A DNA stretch of 64,000 nucleotides from Paenibacillus xylanexedens (GTDB lineage Bacteria > Bacillota > Bacilli > Paenibacillales > Paenibacillaceae): contig NZ_VEIO01000005.1 in assembly GCF_007680605.1 (NCBI RefSeq), forward strand, positions 124,001 through 188,000, given 5' to 3'. Under the pieces are notes generated by a model. It searched no databases, was not told the origin of the DNA, and was given only the letters and a program-made list of their open reading frames with translations. The position numbers and the translations under genes are program-made. This document shows positions 52,143-59,943 of this stretch, piece after piece; within the stretch, counting starts at the first letter, position 1; the number at the start of each line of letters is the position of its first letter.

Positions 52143-52370
52143 GGTTTTCATGTTATTTCACCCTAAATAGTTAGGGGAAACTGTGAAGTAGATATCAGAA
52201 GCTAGGATAACCTTGTAAAATGGGGGGTTCAACTTTAAAATAGATTTCATATTTACGCAATCTAAACCATTTTATATTTGTAAATAAGCTATGGACTTCA
52301 TATGAGAAAATAAGGTAATGTATAGATACTATCTAGTCGGAATAGGAAGTTTGAGAGGGGAGTTTTAGCG

Positions 52371-52778
52371 ATGAATTTAGGGAATTGTCCTCGTTGCGGC
52401 AAATTGTATGCATTGAATTTTCGTGATGTGTGCTCGAACTGTATCAAGGAAATGGAGCAGGAATACCAGATCTGTGTAGACTATTTGCGCGAGAATAAAG
52501 GCGCCAACATACAGGAATTGTCGGATGCGACAGAAGTCTCAATCAAAACCATCACGAAGTTTATCCGAGAGGGACGGATTTCCATCGAAAACGCCCCGAA
52601 TATGATGTATCCTTGTGAAGTGTGCGGAATGCTGATCCGTGAAGGCCATATGTGCGATTCCTGCCGTACTCGACTAACGAAAGACTTGGCTGGGGCAGCT
52701 CGTGAAGTAGGTCAGAAGGATAACAACCAAGTAGGCGGACGAACCTACAATGCCGTCGACAAACTGCGCAATTCATAG
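52371..52778 (+). CDS. yvyF: Flagellar operon protein YvyF (TIGR03826 family)
   Basis: A 135-residue zinc-ribbon protein encoded at the head of the flgM operon in Bacillales. It has CPRCGKLYALNFRDVCSNC, a middle winged-helix-like region (IQELSDATEVSIKTITKFIR) and a second pair CEVCG and CDSC. It resembles a MerR/HTH-like regulator, and its function is poorly known. A ribosome binding site (GAGGGGAG) precedes the ATG. A terminator lies between it and flgM. Confidence 0.88.
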   Translation: MNLGNCPRCGKLYALNFRDVCSNCIKEMEQEYQICVDYLRENKGANIQELSDATEVSIKTITKFIREGRISIENAPNMMYPCEVCGMLIREGHMCDSCRTRLTKDLAGAAREVGQKDNNQVGGRTYNAVDKLRNS

Positions 52779-52827
52779 GAACGTGGTCTTAAATACGAAT
52801 AATGCTATAACAAATGTTTTGAAACGT

Positions 52828-52863
52828 ACCGATAAACTTATTAAAGATTATCGGTTTTTTTTA
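52828..52863 (+). terminator. Terminator between yvyF and flgM
   Basis: 8-bp stem ACCGATAA / TTATCGGT with a 12-nt loop and a T-run of nine. Confidence 0.8.
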
Positions 52864-52886
52864 TTATCCTACTCATTTCGAACACA

Positions 52887-52913
52887 TAAAGATAAAGAAA
52901 GAAATACGTATAT
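52887..52913 (+). promoter_or_regulatory. Possible SigD promoter of flgM
   Basis: TAAA at 52887-52890 and ACGTATAT at 52906-52913 with a 15-bp spacer. The -10 matches GCCGATAT at only 5 of 8, but position after the terminator and the known SigD control of flgM favour it. Confidence 0.35.
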
Positions 52914-52949
52914 CAACGAAAAAAACAGGTGAAAGGAAGTGCACTTCGA

Positions 52950-53234
52950 ATGAAAATCAATGAACCGAGTCGAATTGGAGCCATCAATTCATATCAGAGG
53001 AATGTTGAATCCAATCAGCAGGCTGAGACCAAGAAAAGCCGCCGCAAGGATGAAGTATCCATTTCTCCGGAGGCGATGAAGATGCTTGAAGAACAAGGAC
53101 GTACGCAAGATGCAGGACGGTTGCAACGGATTCAGGAGTTGAAAGAGCAGGTAAGCTCGGGAACATATCAGGTAGACAGTAGCAAGCTTGCTGACAAGTT
53201 GCTACCGTATTTCAAGTCTTTTGATAAGGAATAG
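52950..53234 (+). CDS. flgM: Anti-sigma-D factor FlgM
   Basis: FlgM binds SigD until the hook-basal body is finished and so delays late flagellar genes. The 94-residue protein starts MKINEPSRIGAINSYQRN and has the C-terminal SigD-binding helices (RLQRIQELKEQVSSGTYQVD, then LADKLLPYF). The frame extends 7 codons upstream, but ATG 52950 has AAAGGAAG at a suitable distance. flgN follows after 11 bp. Confidence 0.93.
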   Translation: MKINEPSRIGAINSYQRNVESNQQAETKKSRRKDEVSISPEAMKMLEEQGRTQDAGRLQRIQELKEQVSSGTYQVDSSKLADKLLPYFKSFDKE

Positions 53235-53245
53235 GTGATTATGTA

Positions 53246-53749
53246 ATGGCAGCACTGGACAGATTAATTGCAGTTTTAGAGCAGATGGAGCAAAGTCACC
53301 GTGATATACTGGCGCTCAGTCAGGTTAAACGAGAAGTTATCGTCAAAAATGATGTAGACCAGCTTATCGCTATCATGAATAAGGAATCCAAGTTTATGAA
53401 GCAGCAGGAGCCGCTGGATACAGAGCGACTACATGCTGTTCACGAACTGCTTCAGGAGCGTGGCATCAAGTCGATGCTGAACCTGAATGTTACCGAGATT
53501 TCCAAGCTGATCTTTGATCCGGCTGACAAACAGCGGTTGTTTGAAGTCCAGAAGAAGCTGGCGGGAACATTACAAGAATTGAAAGATATTAATCAACTAA
53601 ATCAGAAGCTGATTGAGCAATCGTTAATGTTTATTGATCTATCGATGGACATGTTTGCTTCGAGGCCTGAACAGGATGCAACTTATCAGCATCCTGCTGA
53701 TAAGCACGGCAATCCAGGACGAATCGGTCTGTTCGACACGCGTGCCTGA
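53246..53749 (+). CDS. flgN: Flagellar chaperone FlgN (YvyG-like)
   Basis: FlgN-type proteins escort hook-associated proteins FlgK and FlgL to the export gate. It is 167 residues, almost entirely helical with coiled-coil character (LIAVLEQMEQSHRDILALSQ; FEVQKKLAGTLQELKDINQL). Position between flgM and flgK matches the B. subtilis yvyG gene. Confidence 0.88.
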   Translation: MAALDRLIAVLEQMEQSHRDILALSQVKREVIVKNDVDQLIAIMNKESKFMKQQEPLDTERLHAVHELLQERGIKSMLNLNVTEISKLIFDPADKQRLFEVQKKLAGTLQELKDINQLNQKLIEQSLMFIDLSMDMFASRPEQDATYQHPADKHGNPGRIGLFDTRA

Positions 53750-53768
53750 TTAAATAGGGGGAAACCAG

Positions 53769-55325
53769 GTGACATCTACATTTCATTCAATCGAAACGGC
53801 TAAACGCAGTTTGTTTACACAGACGGCCGCTCTTAGCACAACAGGTCATAACATAGCTAATGCTAATACAGAAGGGTACTCACGTCAGAAAGTAAATATG
53901 CAAGCATCCATACCAATGGAGCCGTTTGCATTTTTACATAGTACATCGCCAGGTCAACTTGGAACAGGGGTAGAGTTCGACTCGATTACCCGTGTTCGCG
54001 AGAAGTTTCTGGATGACCAATATCGTAACGAAAATACCAACTTCGGAAGTTGGTCGATTCAACGGGATACGCTGGAGAAACTCGAGGCAATTGTGAACGA
54101 ACCCTCGGATACGGGCTTCCGGACGGTTATGGATAACTTCTATAAATCATGGTCTGATCTAAGCAAAAACCCGGAAGATGTTACGGCTCGCCGAATTGTT
54201 AAAGAAACTACACTGGCTCTCACCGACGCCATGAACCAGATTAGTCGCCAATTAGACTCTCTGAGTCAGGATCTGGACAGTAACATTGCGGTGAAAAGTA
54301 ATGAAATTCAGGGTTACCTGGGTAACATTGCGAACCTGAACAGTGCAATCGTGAAGGTTGAATCCCTTGGCGATAACGCAAACGACCTGCGTGACCAACG
54401 TGACTTAATGGCAGACAAGCTGTCCAAGATTATGAATATCACCGTGACGGATTCACCACAAGGTTATCAGATTCAGATGAATGGACAAGAGCTTGTGACG
54501 GGTGGAGCGGTTCAAGCTACGGTAGATTCAGCATTTTTAAATAATGCTTATACAGCGGGTACGCTCACGAACGGTGAAGTTCACGGAATGATCAGATCCA
54601 GAGATACACTGGTAAGTGATTACCGTAAACAAATGGATGATTTAGCGAATACGCTGGCTAATGGTGACATTGAGATCACGATACCTGCTGGCTCTGTGCT
54701 ACCAAATAATACTGTCTTGGATGGTGTTACATACACGGGAGCAGCACGGACATTGGCTAGTGATCTTAAGGTGACTGTCAAAGGTTTGAACGGGTTGCAT
54801 CAGCTTGGTTATAGCATGGATGGAAGCAATACTGGAGGATTGCCGTTCTTTACAGCGGCCGGGGGCGGTACCGCGATTACAGCCGGGAATATCTCCTTAA
54901 ATGCCGAATTATTGGCTGATCCGAACAAAATTGCAACATCGCTTCGAACAACAACCAATGCGTCTGGTACAGAGACCGTGATTAAAGGGAATAACACACT
55001 CGCTCTGATGCTAGCAAACTTGAAAGACACACCGATGAAATCAGCTGACGGTTTGCGCAACGCAACCATTGGTGCGCAATTCAGTGCTATTGTAGGACAG
55101 CTGGGCGTACAGTCACAGGAAGCTGCACGTCAGACATCCAACTCGGAGTTTTTGGTACAGCAAGTGGATACGCGTCGTCAATCCGTCAGCGGAGTATCTC
55201 TGGACGAAGAGATGGGAAATATGATCAAATACCAGCATGCCTACAGTGCATCAGCACGTTTTATGACCACATTCGATCAATTGCTTGATAAATTGATCAA
55301 CTCTACGGGTACAGTGGGCAGATAA
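53769..55325 (+). CDS. flgK: Flagellar hook-associated protein 1 FlgK
   Basis: FlgK is the first hook-filament junction protein. The N-terminal axial signature TFHSIETAKRSLFTQTAALS with HNIANANTEGYSRQ and the C-terminal SGVSLDEEMGNMIKYQHAYS are intact. At 518 residues the length is normal. The start is GTG 53769 with a moderate ribosome binding site (GGGGGAAACCAGG). flgL begins 24 bp after the stop. Confidence 0.96.
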   Translation: MTSTFHSIETAKRSLFTQTAALSTTGHNIANANTEGYSRQKVNMQASIPMEPFAFLHSTSPGQLGTGVEFDSITRVREKFLDDQYRNENTNFGSWSIQRDTLEKLEAIVNEPSDTGFRTVMDNFYKSWSDLSKNPEDVTARRIVKETTLALTDAMNQISRQLDSLSQDLDSNIAVKSNEIQGYLGNIANLNSAIVKVESLGDNANDLRDQRDLMADKLSKIMNITVTDSPQGYQIQMNGQELVTGGAVQATVDSAFLNNAYTAGTLTNGEVHGMIRSRDTLVSDYRKQMDDLANTLANGDIEITIPAGSVLPNNTVLDGVTYTGAARTLASDLKVTVKGLNGLHQLGYSMDGSNTGGLPFFTAAGGGTAITAGNISLNAELLADPNKIATSLRTTTNASGTETVIKGNNTLALMLANLKDTPMKSADGLRNATIGAQFSAIVGQLGVQSQEAARQTSNSEFLVQQVDTRRQSVSGVSLDEEMGNMIKYQHAYSASARFMTTFDQLLDKLINSTGTVGR

Positions 55326-55349
55326 TCGAAGGGAGTGACATAACAGATC

Positions 55350-56270
55350 ATGAGAATTACAAATAACATGTTGGGTTCACAACTGCTAATGAACTTGAAT
55401 CGGAATGCTCAGCAAATGAATACCACCCAGACTCAACTGGCAACAGGCCGCAAAATTAATAAACCTTCAGATGATCCGGTAGGTATCACGTACTCCCTCC
55501 GTTATCGTGCAGAGCTTTCGTCCAACGATCAGTACCAAAAAAATGTAGATAGTGCTATCTCTTGGCTGGAATTCAACGATACCGTAATGAATCAGGCAGG
55601 CAATGTAGTACAACGTCTACGTGAACTTACAGTCCAAGCCTCTACTGGAACGAACCCTCAGTCCGCAATGGATAGTATTAATGAAGAGGTTAAACAACTT
55701 AAGGAACAGCTTATTGATATCTCGAATAGTAAGCTTAACGGGAAGTACATTTTTAATGGCGAGACGTATGACGTCAAACCTTATGACTTTCCTTCTAATC
55801 CCGACGGTACTTTAGATACAACCAACGCTGCATCCGTCGTGACGGATAACGGGAAAATTAATTTCATTGTAGGCGAGAGCGTGCAATTGCCGATTAACGT
55901 AAGTGGAAATGAAGTTTTTGGTTCGGAAACAGAAGAGGACAACTTGTTCAAAATCGTGAACAATGTTATGAAAGCTCTAACTGAGGGGAATCAAAAAGAA
56001 TTATCGAATCAGTTAGATCTTATCGACAGTCGTACAGACAAAATGCTGGCTATTCGTTCGGAGATCGGTGCCAAAACTAACCGTGTCGATCTGATGATGG
56101 GACGCTTGGATGATCTAGGTATTAATCTCACTGACTTGCAATCGAAGGTTGAAGACGCTGATATCGCAGAGTTGTCTATGAAAGCGAAAATTCAGGAAAA
56201 TATCTATAATGCATCGTTGTCTGTAGGTGCTAAAATAATCTCGCCATCATTGGTAGATTTTCTGAGATAA
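55350..56270 (+). CDS. flgL: Flagellar hook-associated protein 3 FlgL
   Basis: FlgL is the second junction protein. The N-terminus MRITNNMLGSQLLMNLNRNA with QLATGRKINKPSDDPVGI and the flagellin-like C-terminus (DLQSKVEDADIAELSMK, then QENIYNASLSVGAKI) place it with certainty. The length of 306 residues is typical. GAAGGGAGTGAC precedes the ATG. Confidence 0.96.
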   Translation: MRITNNMLGSQLLMNLNRNAQQMNTTQTQLATGRKINKPSDDPVGITYSLRYRAELSSNDQYQKNVDSAISWLEFNDTVMNQAGNVVQRLRELTVQASTGTNPQSAMDSINEEVKQLKEQLIDISNSKLNGKYIFNGETYDVKPYDFPSNPDGTLDTTNAASVVTDNGKINFIVGESVQLPINVSGNEVFGSETEEDNLFKIVNNVMKALTEGNQKELSNQLDLIDSRTDKMLAIRSEIGAKTNRVDLMMGRLDDLGINLTDLQSKVEDADIAELSMKAKIQENIYNASLSVGAKIISPSLVDFLR

Positions 56271-56284
56271 AAGGGGAGTCATAT

Positions 56285-56854
56285 ATGAGTACTCTTCCAA
56301 TCGTACAGATTCGTACTACACCTTCTCTGCTAAGTATTGATGCCAATCCTGGGCAGTTCTCCATTCGTCAACCGAAGGCAGATGTGCAACTGAATACGAG
56401 ACCTGCGAAGTTATCCATAGAGAGTCATCCCATCAGACTGAGTGTAGATCAAAGCGAAGCCTTTTCTGCCTATACGGGTGGCAATATGATTGATATGAAC
56501 GCACGAATCTATTCGGGAATTCAACAGATGTTTTTACAGAATTTGGGTGAACGAGTTCAACAAGGCAATGATTTGGCAGCTATCCATAAGCCCGGAAATA
56601 CAATAGCTAATATAATAGGCGGAGATTGGCAAGCCAGACCCTTTCCGGAAACACGTACTCCTGCTTCTTCTGGGAACGTCAAAACGAGAGTTTATACGCA
56701 ACCACCGGATATTAGCTTTACACCTGCAGTTTCCGAGATGAATGTAACTGTAAATAAACCGGAGATTGAGTACCAGCGGGGAAAGCTCGATATCTATGTT
56801 AAACAGTACGCATCCATACAGTATACACCGCCTGCCATAGATATCGGATTGTAG
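56285..56854 (+). CDS. yviE: DUF6470 family protein (YviE-like)
   Basis: A 189-residue protein between flgL and fliW, the position of yviE in B. subtilis. It has repeating hydrophobic patches of the type LSIDANPGQFSIRQPKADVQ and LSIESHPIRLSVDQSEAF, which suggest a beta-repeat. No signal peptide or membrane helix is seen. Its role is unknown; association with flagellar junction genes is conserved. A terminator follows at once. Confidence 0.85.
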   Translation: MSTLPIVQIRTTPSLLSIDANPGQFSIRQPKADVQLNTRPAKLSIESHPIRLSVDQSEAFSAYTGGNMIDMNARIYSGIQQMFLQNLGERVQQGNDLAAIHKPGNTIANIIGGDWQARPFPETRTPASSGNVKTRVYTQPPDISFTPAVSEMNVTVNKPEIEYQRGKLDIYVKQYASIQYTPPAIDIGL

Positions 56855-56868
56855 ATACGATAGAGTAG

Positions 56869-56909
56869 AGCTGTAGACCGTCTTGAGTTTAGACATCTAC
56901 AGCTTTTTT
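56869..56909 (+). terminator. Terminator or attenuator between yviE and fliW
   Basis: 9-bp perfect stem AGCTGTAGA / TCTACAGCT with an 18-nt loop and six Ts. fliW translation begins about 30 nt downstream, so fliW-csrA may depend on readthrough or on an unseen promoter. Confidence 0.85.
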
Positions 56910-56940
56910 GCATAAAAATTTCGCCAAGGAGGCGTTTACG

Positions 56941-57387
56941 ATTTATATTCAAACAAGTATGTGGGGATCACTGGAAGTTCAAGAGGAAGTAGTATATCAG
57001 TTTCCGAAAGGTTTGCCTGGTTTTGAAGAAGAGACAGAGTTCGCCATAGTTCCTTGGGAAGATACCCCGTTCAGCTATCTACAATCGACACGAGAGCCGG
57101 AACTGGCATTTCTTTTGGTGAGCCCATTCACGTTTGTGCCTGATTATAGTTTTGAACTGGCAGAGGTAGATAAAGAGGAGTTAGGAATCGTAGAACAAGT
57201 CTCGGTGTACTCTATGGTCACCATCCACTCACAAGCCAACAAATCAACCATGAATCTCCTTGCGCCGATCGTGCTTAATCCTGAACAACGTTTAGGTAAA
57301 CAAGTCGTGCTACATCATTCAGACTACAATACACGCCACCTCATTTGGACAGAAGATGACGCTAAATCCGTGAAAGGTGGAGTGTAA
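56941..57387 (+). CDS. fliW: Flagellar assembly factor FliW (apparent ATT start)
   Basis: FliW binds free flagellin and CsrA, releasing hag mRNA from repression. The 148-residue product has VVYQFPKGLPGFEEETEFAI and NLLAPIVLNPEQRLGKQVVL, both diagnostic. No ATG, GTG or TTG lies at the expected place. AAGGAGG (56926-56932) is 8 nt from ATT 56941, and the product then aligns with B. subtilis FliW (MIIDTKYHG versus xYIQTSMWG). TTG 56908 lies in the terminator T-run and has no ribosome binding site; ATG 56959 would remove a conserved strand. csrA begins immediately after the stop. Confidence 0.85.
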   Translation: MYIQTSMWGSLEVQEEVVYQFPKGLPGFEEETEFAIVPWEDTPFSYLQSTREPELAFLLVSPFTFVPDYSFELAEVDKEELGIVEQVSVYSMVTIHSQANKSTMNLLAPIVLNPEQRLGKQVVLHHSDYNTRHLIWTEDDAKSVKGGV

Positions 57388-57633
57388 ATGCTGGTACTAT
57401 CACGTAAAAAAGGCGAGTCTATCATTATCCAAGATCAGATAGAAGTCACTGTGTTATCCGTGGAGGGAGACACCGTACGTATAGGGATTTCCGCACCCAA
57501 ACATATAGATATATTCCGCCAAGAAGTATATGCATCCATTCAAGAGGCCAATCGGGAATCAGCGACTCCGCTAGTTTCTAATATTGAAGCCTTTATGGAA
57601 CGTCTGCGAAACACAGATATCAAAAAAGATTAA
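57388..57633 (+). CDS. csrA: Carbon storage regulator CsrA
   Basis: CsrA is a dimeric RNA-binding protein that blocks hag translation in Bacillales. MLVLSRKKGESIIIQDQIEV and VRIGISAPKHIDIFRQEVYASI are the conserved strands, including RNA-contacting residues. The 81-residue length is slightly above the norm (about 74). Its ATG directly follows the fliW TAA, so the antagonist pair is translated together. Confidence 0.97.
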   Translation: MLVLSRKKGESIIIQDQIEVTVLSVEGDTVRIGISAPKHIDIFRQEVYASIQEANRESATPLVSNIEAFMERLRNTDIKKD

Positions 57634-57651
57634 AAATATTCCAATTTGCTA

Positions 57652-57679
57652 TAAACAGTTGCGCACCTTCCGACGATAT
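57652..57679 (+). promoter_or_regulatory. SigD promoter of hag
   Basis: TAAA at 57652-57655 and GACGATAT at 57672-57679 with a 16-bp spacer; 11 of 12 consensus bases. The leader to the hag start is about 90 nt. Confidence 0.8.
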
Positions 57680-57691
57680 ATAATTTAGACG

Positions 57692-57703
57692 CTGCTTCGG
57701 CAG
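57692..57703 (+). other. TTCG tetraloop hairpin in the hag leader
   Basis: CTGC-TTCG-GCAG, a stable 4-bp UUCG hairpin at or near the expected 5' end of hag mRNA. It could protect the transcript. Confidence 0.6.
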
Positions 57704-57732
57704 GGCGGCCGACCTTAATGTCGCGGCGTTTA

Positions 57733-57769
57733 CCACAAGGATGTGGAACTAATTTATCTTCAGGGAGGA
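57733..57769 (+). promoter_or_regulatory. CsrA binding sites in the hag leader
   Basis: CCAC-AAGGAT-GTGG (57733-57746) is a hairpin with GGA in its loop; ACAAGGATGT matches the core of the CsrA SELEX consensus (ACARGGAUGU). The second site, AGGGAGGA (57762-57769), is the ribosome binding site itself. This is the two-site arrangement known for B. subtilis hag. Confidence 0.8.
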
Positions 57770-57777
57770 AATATCAA

Positions 57778-59409
57778 ATGATTATCAACCACAATATTAC
57801 GGCGTTGAACACTCACCGCCAACTGAGCGTAAACTCTGCTAACACTAGCAAAAATATCGAGAAATTGTCTTCCGGTCTTCGCATTAACCGTGCTGGTGAC
57901 GATGCTGCAGGTTTGGCTATCTCCGAAAAAATGCGTGGTCAAATCCGTGGTTTGGATATGGCTTCCAAAAATGCTCAAGATGGTATCTCTTTGATTCAAA
58001 CAGCTGAGGGTGCATTGAGCGAAACTCACTCCATCCTGCAACGTGTACGTGAACTTTCCGTTCAATCCGCTAACGGTACGAACACTGAAGAAGATCGTAA
58101 AGCATTGCAAGATGAAGTTAAACAATTGAAATCCGAAATCGACCGTATCGGCGATACTACAGAGTTCAATACAAAGAAATTGCTGAATGGTGCTTTGAAA
58201 ACAGACGGCGCAGTAGTAGGAACAGATTCTACTAACGGTGCTAAAGTTTTGAATCAAACTGCTGCTAAACTTACAGGTCAAACAAACTTTAATGCAGTAG
58301 ATGGTGCCGGTATCGCTTGGACAACAAAAGATAAAATCAAAATCGATACAGTAGAAATTGAGATCGATTGGGATAAAGGTCTGTCTGATGCAGAGAAAAC
58401 TCTGATGAAAACAGACTATACTGGCGGAACAATGACAGCTTCCCAAAAATCAGATATTAAAGCAGCTATGGAGAGAGTAATCAACCAAGCTATCACAGAC
58501 CACAACGCTGCTAACGGTACAAATGTAGCAAATGTGAAATTGTATGAAGCTGGCGGAAAACTTACGATTGAAAGTGGCTCTAATGGTCAAACTTCCGAGT
58601 TGGATACTACTAACGCAACAATCCTTGGTACATTTGTTGATGCAGCTGCTACAACAAATAAAGGTCAAGATCAGCTTGCTAAAACAGTACCAGCAGAAGC
58701 ACTTTCCTTCGAAATCAATGGAGTGAAGCTTAAAACTGCAGCTTTGAATACATTAGCAGCTGGTTCTGATGCTACAACTGTCGCAACAGATATGCAAACT
58801 AAAATCAGAGCAGCAATCGACACTTATAACACAAGCGCTGGTCTTGTTAAAGGTCAAGATGGATTCATCGATAAAGATGCTGTCTTTGTTGAAGCAAAAG
58901 ATGGTCGTTTCTCCATTACTAGTGCAAACGGACCAGTGAAGTTTAATGAAGCCGAAGGTTCAAGCCTTGTTAAAGATCTTGGTTTGACTCAAGCACAAAC
59001 AGATGCTTCTGGTAATGGTGGAATGACGTTCCAAATTGGTGCGAACAAAGGTCAAAGTATCACTTTCGGTATTAATGACATGCGTTCTTCTGCACTGGGC
59101 ATCTCCAGCGTGGATATCTCCACAACAGCTGGTGCTTCTGCATCCATCACTTCTTTGGACAAAGCAATCAGCTCCGTTTCCAGCGAGCGCGCTAAATTGG
59201 GTGCGGTTCAAAACCGTCTGGAACACACAATCAACAACTTGAACACATCTTCCGAGAACCTGACTGCAGCTGAGTCCCGTGTACGTGACGTTGACATGGC
59301 TAAAGAAATGATGGAGCAAACGAAGAACAACATCCTTGCACAAGCTGCACAAGCTATGTTGGCTCAAGCGAACCAACAACCACAAGGCGTTCTGCAATTG
59401 CTTCGTTAA
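57778..59409 (+). CDS. hag: Flagellin
   Basis: The filament subunit, secreted through the flagellar export apparatus. The D0/D1 N-terminus (MIINHNITALNTHRQLSVNS; SSGLRINRAGDDAAGLAISE) and C-terminus (AESRVRDVDMAKEMMEQTKN; ending QPQGVLQLLR) are conserved. At 543 residues it is nearly twice the length of B. subtilis Hag, owing to a variable central domain (about residues 150-440). Codon use is strongly biased, consistent with high expression. The frame continues upstream, but ATG 57778 with AGGGAGGA is the start. Control is by SigD and CsrA/FliW. Confidence 0.96.
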   Translation: MIINHNITALNTHRQLSVNSANTSKNIEKLSSGLRINRAGDDAAGLAISEKMRGQIRGLDMASKNAQDGISLIQTAEGALSETHSILQRVRELSVQSANGTNTEEDRKALQDEVKQLKSEIDRIGDTTEFNTKKLLNGALKTDGAVVGTDSTNGAKVLNQTAAKLTGQTNFNAVDGAGIAWTTKDKIKIDTVEIEIDWDKGLSDAEKTLMKTDYTGGTMTASQKSDIKAAMERVINQAITDHNAANGTNVANVKLYEAGGKLTIESGSNGQTSELDTTNATILGTFVDAAATTNKGQDQLAKTVPAEALSFEINGVKLKTAALNTLAAGSDATTVATDMQTKIRAAIDTYNTSAGLVKGQDGFIDKDAVFVEAKDGRFSITSANGPVKFNEAEGSSLVKDLGLTQAQTDASGNGGMTFQIGANKGQSITFGINDMRSSALGISSVDISTTAGASASITSLDKAISSVSSERAKLGAVQNRLEHTINNLNTSSENLTAAESRVRDVDMAKEMMEQTKNNILAQAAQAMLAQANQQPQGVLQLLR

Positions 59410-59427
59410 TTCTCAACTTCAAACGAA

Positions 59428-59457
59428 AAGCTCCGGATTATTCCGGGGCTTTTTTTT
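59428..59457 (+). terminator. Terminator downstream of hag
   Basis: 9-bp stem AAGCTCCGG / CCGGGGCTT, loop ATTATT, then eight Ts. Confidence 0.93.
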
Positions 59458-59475
59458 GTTTTGCTAGGATTTCCC

Positions 59476-59503
59476 TAAAATAACGATGAGCTATGACCGA
59501 TAT
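59476..59503 (+). promoter_or_regulatory. SigD promoter of flaG-fliD-fliS-fliT
   Basis: TAAA at 59476-59479 and ACCGATAT at 59496-59503 with a 16-bp spacer; 11 of 12 consensus bases. The start site is about 30 nt before flaG. Confidence 0.78.
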
Positions 59504-59539
59504 ATATAATAAATCAAGCGTTCTTGGAGGGTCGAGTAC

Positions 59540-59926
59540 ATGAATGTTCAGTTTTCCTTCTCGGCAACCGGTTCAGTAAACGGACAGCCGCGACCAGAAG
59601 TAGCTCCTGTTCCAAATGCAAGTGAATTAACATCATCATCTGCTATTAAGAATTATAAGGAACTCAGTACCATGGAGAGTCAAGGTGCCAAAATCTCGGT
59701 TGCGGATGAGCAACTGATCAAAACGATTGAACGAGCTGTGCAATCCCTTCAGGGACCGGAGACGACTTTGGAAATTAGTGTTCACGAAAAGACTCATGAT
59801 ATTATGGTAAAAGTGATGAATAAGGATACCGGGGAACTGATTCGAGAGATTCCACGAGAACAAACATTAGATTTGGTAGCGAAAATGATGGAAATTGCAG
59901 GAATACTGGTTGATGAAAAAATATAA
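59540..59926 (+). CDS. flaG: FlaG family flagellar protein
   Basis: A 128-residue soluble protein. The C-terminal half carries the FlaG signature: LEISVHEKTHDIMVKVMNKD, then TGELIREIPREQTLDLVAKM. FlaG influences filament length in other bacteria and its molecular role is unclear. GGAGGG precedes the ATG. It heads the operon with fliD, fliS and fliT. Confidence 0.92.
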   Translation: MNVQFSFSATGSVNGQPRPEVAPVPNASELTSSSAIKNYKELSTMESQGAKISVADEQLIKTIERAVQSLQGPETTLEISVHEKTHDIMVKVMNKDTGELIREIPREQTLDLVAKMMEIAGILVDEKI

Positions 59927-59943
59927 CAATTAGGAGGGATTGA

